7,107 bases of DNA from Acetobacteraceae bacterium (GCA_030039695.1 JASHVB010000655.1:1-7107), one strand, 5' to 3'; shown: positions 1 through 6,000, counted from the first letter of the stretch. Made by a program: numbers and translations. Notes: generated from the letters alone by a model not told the origin.

Positions 1-255
1 GACTACGACGTGGTGTTGTGTGACCTGCGGATGCCCGGGCTGGACGGGCCTGGCTTGTATGACTGGATGGCCGAGCACCGGCCGCATCTGTGTGCGCGCA
101 CCGCATTCATCACGGCTGACACCCTGAGCGCCTCGTCTCACCGTTTCCTGGCCCGTGCCGCACGACCGATCCTGGAGAAGCCGTTCGTTCCGACGGAGTT
201 GCGCCAGCTACTGGCGAAGCTTCTGGCAAGCGCGCCAGATGCCGGTGTACCGTGA
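1..255 (+). CDS. C-terminal part of a response-regulator receiver (REC) domain, cut by the window start
   Basis: The frame is open from base 1 and encodes 84 residues before TGA. It carries the second half of a CheY-like receiver fold. DYDVVLCDLRMPGLDG contains the phospho-acceptor Asp (residue 8) and the MPGLDG loop, FITAD contains the conserved Thr (residue 38), and LEKPF contains the conserved Lys-Pro (residues 60-61). The last stretch, PTELRQLLAKLLA, fits the final helix. Receiver domains accept phosphate from a histidine kinase in two-component signalling. Because the protein stops about 20 residues after the Lys-Pro, no output domain follows. It is therefore either a stand-alone receiver or, as the LEKPF-x-PTEL ending often suggests, the tail of a hybrid sensor kinase. 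The start, the acidic pocket and any kinase core lie outside the window. Family assignment is firm; the architecture is inference. Confidence 0.88.
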   Translation, partial: DYDVVLCDLRMPGLDGPGLYDWMAEHRPHLCARTAFITADTLSASSHRFLARAARPILEKPFVPTELRQLLAKLLASAPDAGVP

Positions 256-384
256 ACTGTATATTCCGAACCTCTAGGGCGGCGGCGCGAATCCGGTTCC
301 GGTTGGGCCGGGGACGCCTGTCGCACTCAATCCGCGGCTCTTTGGACGCTAATACCGGGTCGTCTGTGAGCGCAGCGTTCGGCC

Positions 385-408
385 AAGGAAAGGAGGCATC
401 TTTTCCTT
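385..408. other. Small inverted repeat (7-bp arms, 10-base loop) containing a Shine-Dalgarno-like core
   Basis: AAGGAAA (385-391) and TTTCCTT (402-408) are perfect reverse complements around the loop GGAGGCATCT. The stem is AT-rich and so weak, and no T-run follows, so it is a poor intrinsic terminator. The loop and left arm together contain AAAGGAGG, a near-perfect ribosome binding site, but no start codon lies 5-10 bases downstream. It could be chance or a relic of a lost gene start. Confidence 0.3.
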
Positions 409-504
409 CAGCTGGGGGTGACGCACGACATGAGTGACGGACCATGACTCGAGTTTGATTGCTGTCACGGCCTGGCCTCCGGTAGTCTTTGGCTTGATGT
501 CAGA

Positions 505-532
505 TTGCCATGACACGGTGGAACGTTTTAAC
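505..532 (+). promoter_or_regulatory. Weak sigma70-like promoter candidate for the alpha/beta hydrolase
   Basis: TTGCCA (505-510) matches the -35 consensus at 5 of 6 positions. TTTAAC (527-532) matches the -10 consensus at 4 of 6, with a 16-base spacer. Transcription would start near 540 and give a leader of about 30 bases before the ATG at 572, a sensible distance. The -10 box is poor, so this is only a candidate. Confidence 0.28.
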
Positions 533-571
533 GGCGCGAGGCAAGCCCACCTGTTGCGATCGGAAGAAACG

Positions 572-1417
572 ATGATCCGTTGGCTCGCTCTCGTGTTGCT
601 GTTGCTTGCACGAACTGCGATGGCGGCGACACCGCAATGGCTCACGCTGCCGCCAACACCCACTCTGCCGACGCCAGAGCAGAGCGGGCTCGCATCCGTC
701 AACGGCATCAAGATCTGGTACGCGGTTTTTGGTGCCGGCCACCCGGTCATCCTGTTGCACGGCGGCCTGGCTAACGCCAATTACTGGGGCAACCAGGTGC
801 GCGCGCTCGAGCGCGGCTACGAGGTGATCGTCATGGACAGCCGGGGCCACGGCCGCAGCACCCGGGACGCCAAGCCGTACGGCTACGATTTGATGGCGTC
901 AGACGTGCTTGCTCTGATGGGCTATCTGCACGTTCGTAAGGCCGCGATCGTCGGCTGGAGCGACGGCGCGATCATCGGGCTCGACATTGCGATGCACCAC
1001 CCCGAGCGGGTGAACAAGCTGTTCGCCTTCGCCGCCAATGCTGACCCTTCGGGGGTCGCGGACATTTCAAAGAGCCCGGTCTTCAATGCCTATATTGCGC
1101 GGGCGGAGCGTGAGTACCGGACGCTGTCGCCCACACCGGACGGCTATCAGGATTTCCTGGCCGAGATCGAAAAGATGTGGGCGACGCAGCCACATTGGAC
1201 AGCAGCCGACCTTGCCTCGATTCACGTGCCGACCTGGATCGTCGATGCCGACCATGACGAGGCGATCAAGCGCGAGAACACCGATTTCATGGCGTCGAGC
1301 ATCTCCGACTCCGGGCTGCTGATCCAGCCCGAAGTGAGCCACTTCTCGTTCCTGCAAGATCCAGGGCAGTTCAACGAGGACGTGCTGCACTTCCTCGACC
1401 ACGTGCCCTGGCAGTAA
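572..1417 (+). CDS. Exported alpha/beta hydrolase, complete
   Basis: 281 residues, a normal length for a single-domain alpha/beta hydrolase. The start at 572 is chosen over the in-frame ATG at 434 because GGAAG lies 5 bases upstream and translation then begins with a classic signal peptide: MIRWLALVLLLLARTAMA, with a likely cleavage after AMA (residue 18). It is therefore probably periplasmic or secreted. Landmarks in order are LLHGG (residues 61-65, oxyanion hole), MDSRGHGRS (88-96), the nucleophile elbow GWSDG with Ser130, the acid in VDADHDE (probably Asp229), and the catalytic His257 in EVSHFS. All three catalytic residues are present, so it should be active as an esterase, lipase-like enzyme or related hydrolase. 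The substrate cannot be read from the sequence, because this fold covers esterases, lactonases, haloperoxidase-like enzymes and others. It stands alone on its strand. The MHHPERV and WTAADLASIHVPTWIVD segments are typical of the family. Confidence 0.93.
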   Translation: MIRWLALVLLLLARTAMAATPQWLTLPPTPTLPTPEQSGLASVNGIKIWYAVFGAGHPVILLHGGLANANYWGNQVRALERGYEVIVMDSRGHGRSTRDAKPYGYDLMASDVLALMGYLHVRKAAIVGWSDGAIIGLDIAMHHPERVNKLFAFAANADPSGVADISKSPVFNAYIARAEREYRTLSPTPDGYQDFLAEIEKMWATQPHWTAADLASIHVPTWIVDADHDEAIKRENTDFMASSISDSGLLIQPEVSHFSFLQDPGQFNEDVLHFLDHVPWQ

Positions 1418-1502
1418 TCGCACGCTCCGCCGGATCGCTCGGTCGCACCCGGTGCCGCTGAGCGAGATTTCCGCCGCACCATCCCACCCTCGCGCGCCAC
1501 AT

Positions 1503-1829
1503 TTACCACCTGCACATGTGAACGGCGGTGAGAATCCGCACACAAACGGCGACATCCGAAATCATGACACAAGAATTGCTCCCATTCTCCGAGCCAGACC
1601 GGGCCGCGTCTCGAACCGTCTCTCGGCGATCGAACAGATCACGTAGCTGCTTCTTATCAAAAGTCTCGACGAATTGCAGAAGGTCGAGGAGAAAACGGGT
1701 TCCGTCAGATCTTGCGCCGACTGCACTAAAATCGATGAACGGTAGCGACCCCGATTGGAACCTCAACCGTAGCTCCCGAGCGCGCTGGCGAAGCACGTAT
1801 TGGAGCCGAAGGCTTTGCTGGTTGGTCAC
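1503..1829 (-). CDS. Unassigned 108-codon reading frame, possibly a gene remnant
   Basis: I do not recognise this protein. It starts with GTG at 1829, and the frame upstream is closed by TAG at 1866-1868. The first two thirds have a balanced, protein-like composition (for example DGTRFLLDLLQFVETFDKK), and the segment RDLFDRRETVRDAA could be a charged helix. The last 35 residues (SGSENGSNSCVMISDVAV onward) look like read-through into non-coding DNA. A second - strand frame over about 1735-1900 (containing SLAEAIEAVDAQPGGDQPAK) also looks somewhat protein-like, so the region may be frameshifted. It lies directly downstream of the IS66 TnpB remnant, where an IS66 tnpC would be expected, but I see no clear TnpC motif. 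It may be decayed tnpC, an unrelated remnant or chance. Confidence 0.25.
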   Translation of the reverse strand: MTNQQSLRLQYVLRQRARELRLRFQSGSLPFIDFSAVGARSDGTRFLLDLLQFVETFDKKQLRDLFDRRETVRDAARSGSENGSNSCVMISDVAVCVRILTAVHMCRW

Positions 1830-1900
1830 CCCCTGGTTGGGCGTCGACTGCCTCGATCGCCTCGGCTAACGATCCGTCGGACTCACTAGGGGGAATATTT

Positions 1901-2176
1901 CTACAAGCCTTCCAGCAAATAACTCGCCTGACGCATGGTCAGGTACACCACGCCGTCCACCGTCTGGGGCCAGATGAATCGCCCCCGGTCAGGACGTTTA
2001 GAACATAGCGAGAGACCGACCCCGTCGTGCAAGATCGCCTTGATCGGTGAGCCGCTGGGTCCACGGAAGAAACATACAACGCCGGCGGAGGGATCACGGC
2101 CAAGACCTTCCTCCACCTGCAACGGCAGGCTCCGCACAGAGCCGTTGGCCCAGCGTCGCATTGACCGTCCCGTAAC
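1901..2176 (-). pseudogene. tnpB: IS66-family TnpB (Orf2) remnant
   Basis: The translation from 2161 to the TAG at 1901-1903 gives 86 residues, against the 110-120 usual for IS66 TnpB. The diagnostic motifs are in order: LQVEEGLGRDPSAG (14-27), FFRG (31-34, usually VFRGRRGD), IKAILHDGVGLSL (40-52, usually IKxIWHDGxGLCL), KRPDRGRFIWP (55-65, usually KRLERGRFxWP) and VVYLTMRQASYLLEGL (71-86, usually LTxxQLxxLLEGIDW). In-frame residues just upstream (VTGRS before MRRW) resemble the TDMRRG box near the normal N-terminus. The beginning and the final DWR-type end are missing. TnpB is an accessory protein of IS66 transposition, usually encoded between tnpA and tnpC. Neither partner is recognisable here, so this is a dead fragment. 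Confidence 0.82.
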
Positions 2177-2407
2177 CTGTTTGATCTGTAAAGGCTGCTA
2201 TACGGTTGGTTTGGGTCGGTAACAACTGCCAGTCCGCTCCTGGTCAAAATCAGACATTTACATCGCAGCACCAACTGGCTGAAATCGGAATCCCGGCTTC
2301 CGGATGCGCAGCGGATCAAAGTTCACACTGCGTCGGTCCGACATTTTGGCCGCCCCCGACGCATATCGATCACCTGCGATCGTCCACTCTCCGAAAGCTG
2401 ACACAGA
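2177..2407. other. Unassigned spacer between two transposase remnants
   Basis: Nothing here is recognisable as a gene on either strand. No IS66 tnpA is visible. The run around 2243-2262 (GGTCAAAATCAGACATTTAC) resembles the A/T-rich ends of some insertion sequences, but I found no matching inverted copy in the window. It probably contains junctions between nested, partly deleted mobile elements. Confidence 0.35.
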
Positions 2408-2688
2408 CTCGACGGTGCCGTCGAACTGATGCTCGCGGATCATCAACAGCCGCAGCGCATTGTCCATACGCAGGTGGTGGGTTCGCTGACACCGATCGCC
2501 TCGGCCAAGCGCACTGATGAGATACTCTTGTCGGACTGCAGAATGAGCCAAAGGCCGATCGACCCGGGCCTGAGGGGCAACTTGATCGAGTGCAGGCAGC
2601 CAGGGGCAAGCGAGCCGCGTTGAGTACGGTTCAATCCGTGACGTGCAGCACGTGGGCTCGGACCGCCGCGCGCTTGTGCTTGGCACAA
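2408..2688 (-). pseudogene. IS1595-family (ISXO2-like) transposase fragment, frameshifted
   Basis: Two - strand frames join to give a recognisable piece of an IS1595-type transposase. The first carries LHSIKLPLR, then LWLILQSDKSISSVRLAEAI and GVSEPTT. The second continues with RMDNALRLLMIREHQFDG and then TVE. Intact relatives read ...LQSDKGISSVRLAEALGVSQPTAWRMGHALRL..., so this is the helix-turn-helix-like region between the N-terminal zinc ribbon and the DDE catalytic domain. The frames meet at about 2471-2475, where the expected Trp codon of WRM has lost a base: ACC-TG-CGT instead of ACC-TGG-CGT. Similarity fades upstream of about 2600, where the zinc-ribbon Cys pairs are not clear, and stops after TVE near 2408, so the DDE domain is absent. 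No terminal inverted repeats were identified. It is a non-functional remnant. Confidence 0.78.
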
Positions 2689-3115
2689 GGATTGCTAGCG
2701 GCACGGCATGCCTCTTCGGACCAACAGCAACGGGGGCGAGGCCCGATGACCAATGCCAACGAGGCTCGCCCCTTTTACCTTGCAGGAATTCGACTTCCCC
2801 GATTGGCCATGAGGTGGCACCGACTGTGGCAAGAGTGGTTCTATTCCACAGCCCTACGGGCGAAGAAACCCCCGGCTGGTCCTGACGACGACGGGCTGAC
2901 GCGCGATGACGCTTCCACCGGAGTGGATCAGCCCTGCCGTGGAATGCTCTCGTCCGGCGTATCACCGATGGACTGGATCGCCGTCGTGAGGATCTCTTGC
3001 CAGGACGAGGTTGGCGACTGCATCGCTGGTCAACGACTGCAGCGACCTCGTCGGACCGGCACCGACCAAATGTCCCCCGCTAGACTGTGGGTCTCGGAGC
3101 GCTACGGAGCTTCTC
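2689..3115. other. Long stretch with no recognised gene
   Basis: About 430 bases between the IS1595 fragment and the small + strand genes. Frames stay open for up to about 200 codons on both strands here, but that is expected at this GC content. Their translations are rich in Arg, Pro, Ser and Trp without family motifs. I see no tRNA, no clear inverted repeat and no strong promoter. It may hold the degraded start of the IS1595 element. Confidence 0.4.
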
Positions 3116-3220
3116 GTGAGGTTACCGCTGATCCGGCTGGGTTTGGCGTGCCTGACTCTGATGTTGGTTCCGGGGTTCCTCGCGGCCCAGGGTCGCTCGC
3201 GTCCACGGCTTGAATTGTGA
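3116..3220 (+). CDS. 34-residue frame resembling an isolated signal peptide
   Basis: A GTG at 3116 is preceded by GGAG (3106-3109) at a 6-base distance. The product is V/MRLPLIRLGLACLTLMLVPG, then FLAAQ, then a short basic tail ending in LEL and TGA. The arrangement is that of an N-terminal export signal: two Arg near the start, a hydrophobic core of about 15 residues, and a small-residue AAQ cleavage-like site. Nothing mature follows, and the next gene's promoter begins within 6 bases of the stop. I read it as either the surviving 5' end of a secreted protein whose body was deleted, or a very small membrane or leader peptide. No lipobox is evident. The ribosome site and hydrophobic pattern are visible; that it is translated is inference. 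Confidence 0.35.
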   Translation: MRLPLIRLGLACLTLMLVPGFLAAQGRSRPRLEL

Positions 3221-3225
3221 CAGCT

Positions 3226-3253
3226 TTGCGACGGGCCGCATCTGGGCTAGAAT
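3226..3253 (+). promoter_or_regulatory. Sigma70-like promoter for the 73-residue gene
   Basis: TTGCGA (3226-3231) and TAGAAT (3248-3253) are separated by 16 bases. The -10 box matches 5 of 6 consensus bases and the -35 box keeps TTG and the final A. A start of transcription near 3260 would leave a leader of about 20 bases, just enough for the GGGAG ribosome site at 3270-3274. The tight fit with the following gene makes it more credible than an isolated match. Confidence 0.45.
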
Positions 3254-3280
3254 GCTGCACTGCACCATTGGGAGCTGGCT

Positions 3281-3502
3281 ATGCCATCGGATGACCAGTT
3301 GCTTGCCTGGATCGAGCTGCGCGGAGGTGATTACCTTGCGTCTTTCGTTGCTGAATCCGCAGCCAAGCTGCGTGCGCCTGCGATGCGGCTGTTCAACTCT
3401 CTGGACGAAGCTCGCCAGTGGGTGATGAAGGAGGCTGACGCGGTTCATGCCCCAGTAAGATGGATCGCCGAGGGCACGGTCGACGAGTGCACCGAGCACT
3501 GA
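3281..3502 (+). CDS. Small uncharacterised soluble protein (73 residues)
   Basis: ATG at 3281 with GGGAG (3270-3274) placed 6 bases upstream, and a plausible promoter just before that. I do not recognise a family. The product has no signal peptide or membrane segment. It looks like a compact soluble alpha/beta protein: an opening helix around DDQLLAWIELRGG (4-16), a helical middle YLASFVAESAAKLRAPAMRL (18-37), the helix SLDEARQWVMKEADAV (40-55), then a probable strand VRWIAEGTV (59-67) and an acidic tail DECTEH. The net charge is acidic. The balanced composition, together with promoter, leader and ribosome site at correct distances, makes this the best-supported gene between 1418 and 4752. 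A larger frame on the opposite strand (3122-3616) is Arg/Gln/Pro-rich and I take it as a shadow. The function is unknown. Confidence 0.68.
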   Translation: MPSDDQLLAWIELRGGDYLASFVAESAAKLRAPAMRLFNSLDEARQWVMKEADAVHAPVRWIAEGTVDECTEH

Positions 3503-3933
3503 GTCGGCGCTTGTTCCGGCCCGTCGTGTAGCAGAGGTCCGACCGTTCAGATGAACACCGACAGTAGGGAGGCTGATCGCCATCAACCAATTGGGCCTGC
3601 TGAGTTCCTGGGCCAAGAAGATAGCATTATCATACTCATGGGAGGCGACCGTTGATCTCTCCGTATGACTGAGTGGTGGCGACCTCAGCCTGCGTCGGCG
3701 CTGAGTACAACTGATCGCAGCCCGTCCTCGGTCAACAGATGCAAAGTGGTCGTCCCGTCAACGACTTGCAGGTCTTCCTCGCCTTGACGGTGACGTTCCT
3801 AGCCACTATCGCCTGAGAACTTACACGCAAAAACAGCGCCATCTCGACAAGCCGCGAGCTTGATGATCGCATCTCTCTTTTTCTCTGCACCTCCGATGGA
3901 CGTCGGCTGCGTAGCGTCATCAGCTTTGCCGGC
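3503..3933. other. Gene-free stretch with one short hairpin
   Basis: About 430 bases without a convincing gene on either strand. A - strand frame overlapping the end of the VOC gene (3732-4052) has a Lys/Arg/Ser-rich, low-complexity translation and no recognisable motif. A small perfect inverted repeat lies at 3684-3705 (CTCAGC and GCTGAG arms, 10-base loop) with no T-run on either side, so it is not a good terminator. I see no promoter or RNA gene. Confidence 0.4.
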
Positions 3934-4436
3934 TCAGCCTTCAGTTCGCTGATCCGAATCATTGCTCCATCTTTCTCCCCGGGACGGTGAGCGAGACCGA
4001 CGCAAGAGGTTCTTTTTTTGGCTGTAAGCGAAGCCAGGCTTGCTTTGCGCAACTTCTATAATATAACCATCAGGGTCGCGAATGTAGCAGAACGTCTCGC
4101 CGTAGTTGTCGTTTGGCTCTGTGATGAACTCGGCTCCTCGGTTTCGCCATAGTTCATAGCACGCTTGAATATCTCCAACACGGATATGCATGAAGCTGCT
4201 GACTGAATCGGGGTCGGCGGGGGCGATGAGCGTTACCGATGGTTTTGCAGGTGTTGGGCAGCCTCCGACGTTGACAATGAGCCACGTGTTCGCGATCTGA
4301 ATGTAGCCCGGCGCGCCGCTGCTGTCGCCTCTGCTCAGGATGCGGCCGCAAAGATCGTCTCGTAAAATCGAGCCGATCGCTCGATGTCGGCGACAGTGAG
4401 AAACCATGCGATGGTAAACCCATCCTGAGGCGGCAT
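3934..4436 (-). pseudogene. VOC (glyoxalase/bleomycin-resistance fold) protein gene with a one-base frameshift
   Basis: The gene begins with ATG at 4436 (MPPQDGFTIAWFLTVADIE, then RSARFYETIF) and in that frame stops at a TGA at 4335-4337. The rest of the protein lies one frame over: GRILSRGDSSGAPGYIQIAN, then TWLIVNVGG, VTLIAPADPDSVSSFMHIRV, YELWRNRGAEFITEP, YGETFCYIRDPDGYIIEVAQ. Adding one base at 4345-4352 (TTTGCGGCC to TTTGGCGGCC) restores IFGGRILSRGD. The repaired product has the two beta-alpha-beta-beta-beta halves of a VOC protein, with the His of FMHIRV and the Glu of YIIEV at usual metal-ligand positions. VOC proteins act as metal-dependent isomerases, dioxygenases, epimerases or drug-binding proteins; the substrate here is unknown. 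The last 30 residues after SKPGF (Arg/Ser-rich) are probably read-through past a lost stop. Upstream AGAGAAG may be a weak ribosome site. It could be a true pseudogene or a sequencing error. Confidence 0.85.
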
Positions 4437-4752
4437 CTGATAGCTTCTCTGCTCGACTTGTACTTGGTTCACAGACGCCTCCAATTCGGATGTGGTGTTT
4501 CTCCATTCGCCAGAACCCGTCGGGCAGTGTGCTTCAGCACCGAGAGACCGTCTCGATCCACCGTAAACAAAACAGGCAAAGTGACCATACCTGGGCGAAC
4601 GCTTCGCAATATCGCTTTACGGCAAACACCCCCGCGTTCTCGGCGTTCATTCATCGCGACACCAGACGTCCGGACGGCTTTCGATCGGAGGAACGCTTTG
4701 AAGGCGGAGGCAGCGGCTGGCTCCGAACCCTGCATCAATCAAATTGCGTAGG
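4437..4752. other. Gap between the crotonase gene and the VOC gene
   Basis: 316 bases with no gene I can support. A - strand frame (4469-4738) could encode about 89 residues ending in HTARRVLANGETPHPNWRRL, but it shows no family motif and no clear ribosome site. A near-palindrome GAGAC-C-GTCTC at 4544-4554 could be a protein-binding site for the VOC gene downstream, but it is short. If the two genes were once one operon, this spacer is unusually long. Confidence 0.35.
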
Positions 4753-5592
4753 TCAGCGACCCAGCTCACCAACATAAAAACCTAGCCGATTCTCCGCATC
4801 TCCTGCCTTATGGAAGCCGCGTTCCATCAGCGCCTTAATCCTCATCTTGCCGGCCGGGCGTTGGAGAGAGGCAAGAAATGCATCCCACTCAGGCGCAATC
4901 TCGGCGTCGGCCGGCAAGCTCGCCACATCGACCAGGCGCTTTGTCTCCGCGATGGCGTACTTGTCGAACGAGGCAATCCGCCGCGCCAATGCGTCGACAA
5001 ATGACCCGAGCTCGGAGTCCGGCAGAGCACGATTGACATACCCATACAATTCGGCAACCTCCCCGGACACGTCGTCCGCGCCGAGTAGGACTTCAAGCGC
5101 GCGTCCTCGGCCGATCAAGCGAGGTAATCGCGCCATCGGGCCGCCACCGGGAACCAAAGCAGCTCCGACTTCCCATTGCGACAAGATGGCTTTCTCGCGA
5201 CTTGCGAAGCGCATGTCGCTCGCCAGCGCGAGCTCACTTCCAACTCCGGTGGCACGCCCGCGAATGCAGGCTATGGAGACGATCGGCGCACGGCTGAGCC
5301 GCACCAGCATGTCTGGCAGCGGCGGCAAACCGGTTGGACCCGGCGGCAGGCTTGTCGAGTCTTCGAGCTTTGCGAGGAAGTCATAATGGGTCAGAAAAAA
5401 GCCTTCGACGGCGCTGTCGAACACGACCACCTTTACATGTTCGTCAGTTTCGAGCGCCGTGATGATCTCGTTCATCTCCGGAACGTTCCGTGGCCCAAAG
5501 ATGTTGAGCGGCGGTATGTCGAACGTGACCGTCCAGTAAGATCGCGAGTGCTGCTCGAGGCGAATTTGCTTGGCGCTTGCGGCATCGGTCAT
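4753..5592 (-). CDS. Enoyl-CoA hydratase/isomerase (crotonase) family protein, complete
   Basis: 279 residues, a normal crotonase length, with ATG at 5592 preceded by AGGAG (5599-5603) at a 6-base distance. The family landmarks are in order: an N-terminal strand pair (TVTFDIPPLNIFGP, 21-34), the FFLTHYDF segment (65-72) where the first oxyanion backbone usually lies, VSIACIRGRATGVGSELALA (105-124) and SDMRFAS (125-131) with the second oxyanion hole and Glu120, WEVGAALVPGGGPMARLPRL (140-159) with Glu141, and the helical tail with AIAETKRLVD (213-222). Both acidic positions used by hydratases are filled, although a hydratase activity does not follow automatically, since this fold also covers isomerases, hydrolases and decarboxylases of acyl-CoA esters. 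The Pro-rich insert LPPGPTGLPPLPD (82-94) after the first oxyanion segment is somewhat unusual. A truncated DUF4331 gene lies upstream on the same strand and a broken VOC gene downstream. The enzyme probably acts in the cytoplasm on a CoA thioester; the pathway is unknown. Confidence 0.92.
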   Translation of the reverse strand: MTDAASAKQIRLEQHSRSYWTVTFDIPPLNIFGPRNVPEMNEIITALETDEHVKVVVFDSAVEGFFLTHYDFLAKLEDSTSLPPGPTGLPPLPDMLVRLSRAPIVSIACIRGRATGVGSELALASDMRFASREKAILSQWEVGAALVPGGGPMARLPRLIGRGRALEVLLGADDVSGEVAELYGYVNRALPDSELGSFVDALARRIASFDKYAIAETKRLVDVASLPADAEIAPEWDAFLASLQRPAGKMRIKALMERGFHKAGDAENRLGFYVGELGR

Positions 5593-5661
5593 ATCTGTCT
5601 CCTGAGTGACGAACGTCTTGGTCTAAGTGGTCCGCCGACGAAAGTCGTTCCCAGCTCCCTC

Positions 5662-6000
5662 TCAACCTGCTCTGTCTCCTACACCGGAATGCGGACACGA
5701 TGCGGACCGGCAGCAACGCGGGTGCTCGTCTGAGGTGAAAGGCGAGAAATCGATCCCGGAGGTCGAAATGGTAATGTTGTCCCGGTCGGTGTTGACCCGC
5801 AACTCATAGATTGCCTCGGGAGCAAAGGGAATCGAGGTGGTCGATCCAGGTGGATCGATGCTGAACGAGGGACGCACCTCCATGAGCAGGATAGACCTGG
5901 TCGCACCGCCTGGCTTGGGAAACGCATAAAGGTTCGTCGAATCCAGGCGACCGTCGCCGTTTGGAAAGCCAACGAGGGGTCCAGAATTGTGGTGCGACAT
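5662..6000 (-). pseudogene. Truncated DUF4331 family protein
   Basis: ATG at 6000 with AGGGGGA five bases upstream begins MSHHNSGPLVGFPNGDGRLD. Next come STNLYAFPKPGGATRSILLM (21-40), EVRPSFSIDP, PFAPEAIYELRVNTDRDN (58-75) and DFSPFTSDE (84-92). This follows the DUF4331 N-terminus: the MSHH start, the D-xx-DLYAF segment, a strand ending in a Pro after V-x-P, then PEAxYEFxxDTDGD. DUF4331 proteins are normally over 200 residues, so only about the first 90 are present; the rest, to the TGA at 5662-5664, is Cys/Ser/Arg-rich sequence unlike the family (HPRCCRSASCPHSGVGDRAG). The 3' part was probably deleted, leaving only 69 bases to the crotonase start. The biochemical role of DUF4331 is not known to me. 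The open frame extends upstream of 6000, but the MSHH start and ribosome site define the gene. Confidence 0.75.

Larger units (their letters stand above)
256..571. other. Intergenic region upstream of the alpha/beta hydrolase
   Basis: About 315 bases with no convincing gene. Frames open here on both strands, but their Arg/Pro/Ser-rich translations match no family I recognise. An ATG at 434 is in frame with the hydrolase, but it has no ribosome binding site and would bury the signal peptide, so I treat the stretch as non-coding. It holds a small hairpin (385-408) and a weak promoter candidate (505-532), listed separately. Confidence 0.5.

Noticed and set aside
434..571. N-terminal extension of the alpha/beta hydrolase from an upstream in-frame ATG
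   Set aside because: No ribosome site precedes 434, and the extension would place 46 unrelated residues before a perfect signal peptide. The ATG at 572 has GGAAG at the right distance.
1418..1475. Terminator after the alpha/beta hydrolase
   Set aside because: Only broken complementarity (CGCTC and GAGCG with mismatches inside) and no T-run; not enough to call.
2258..2965. 235-codon - strand frame taken as one protein
   Set aside because: Only a short central part (RMDNALRLLMIREHQFDG and TVE) is recognisable, and it belongs to the frameshifted IS1595 transposase. The remainder looks like non-coding read-through.
2590..3213. Long + strand frame of about 207 codons
   Set aside because: No family motif, no convincing start signal, and it overlaps IS remnants and the signal-peptide-like frame. 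Open frames of this size are expected at this GC content.
3122..3616. 164-codon - strand frame opposite the 73-residue gene
   Set aside because: Arg/Gln/Pro-rich with no motif and no ribosome site. The + strand gene has a promoter, ribosome site and better composition.
4847..5733. + strand frames of 179 and 185 codons opposite the crotonase gene
   Set aside because: Shadows of the well-supported - strand crotonase; low-complexity Ser/Arg/Pro translations without motifs.
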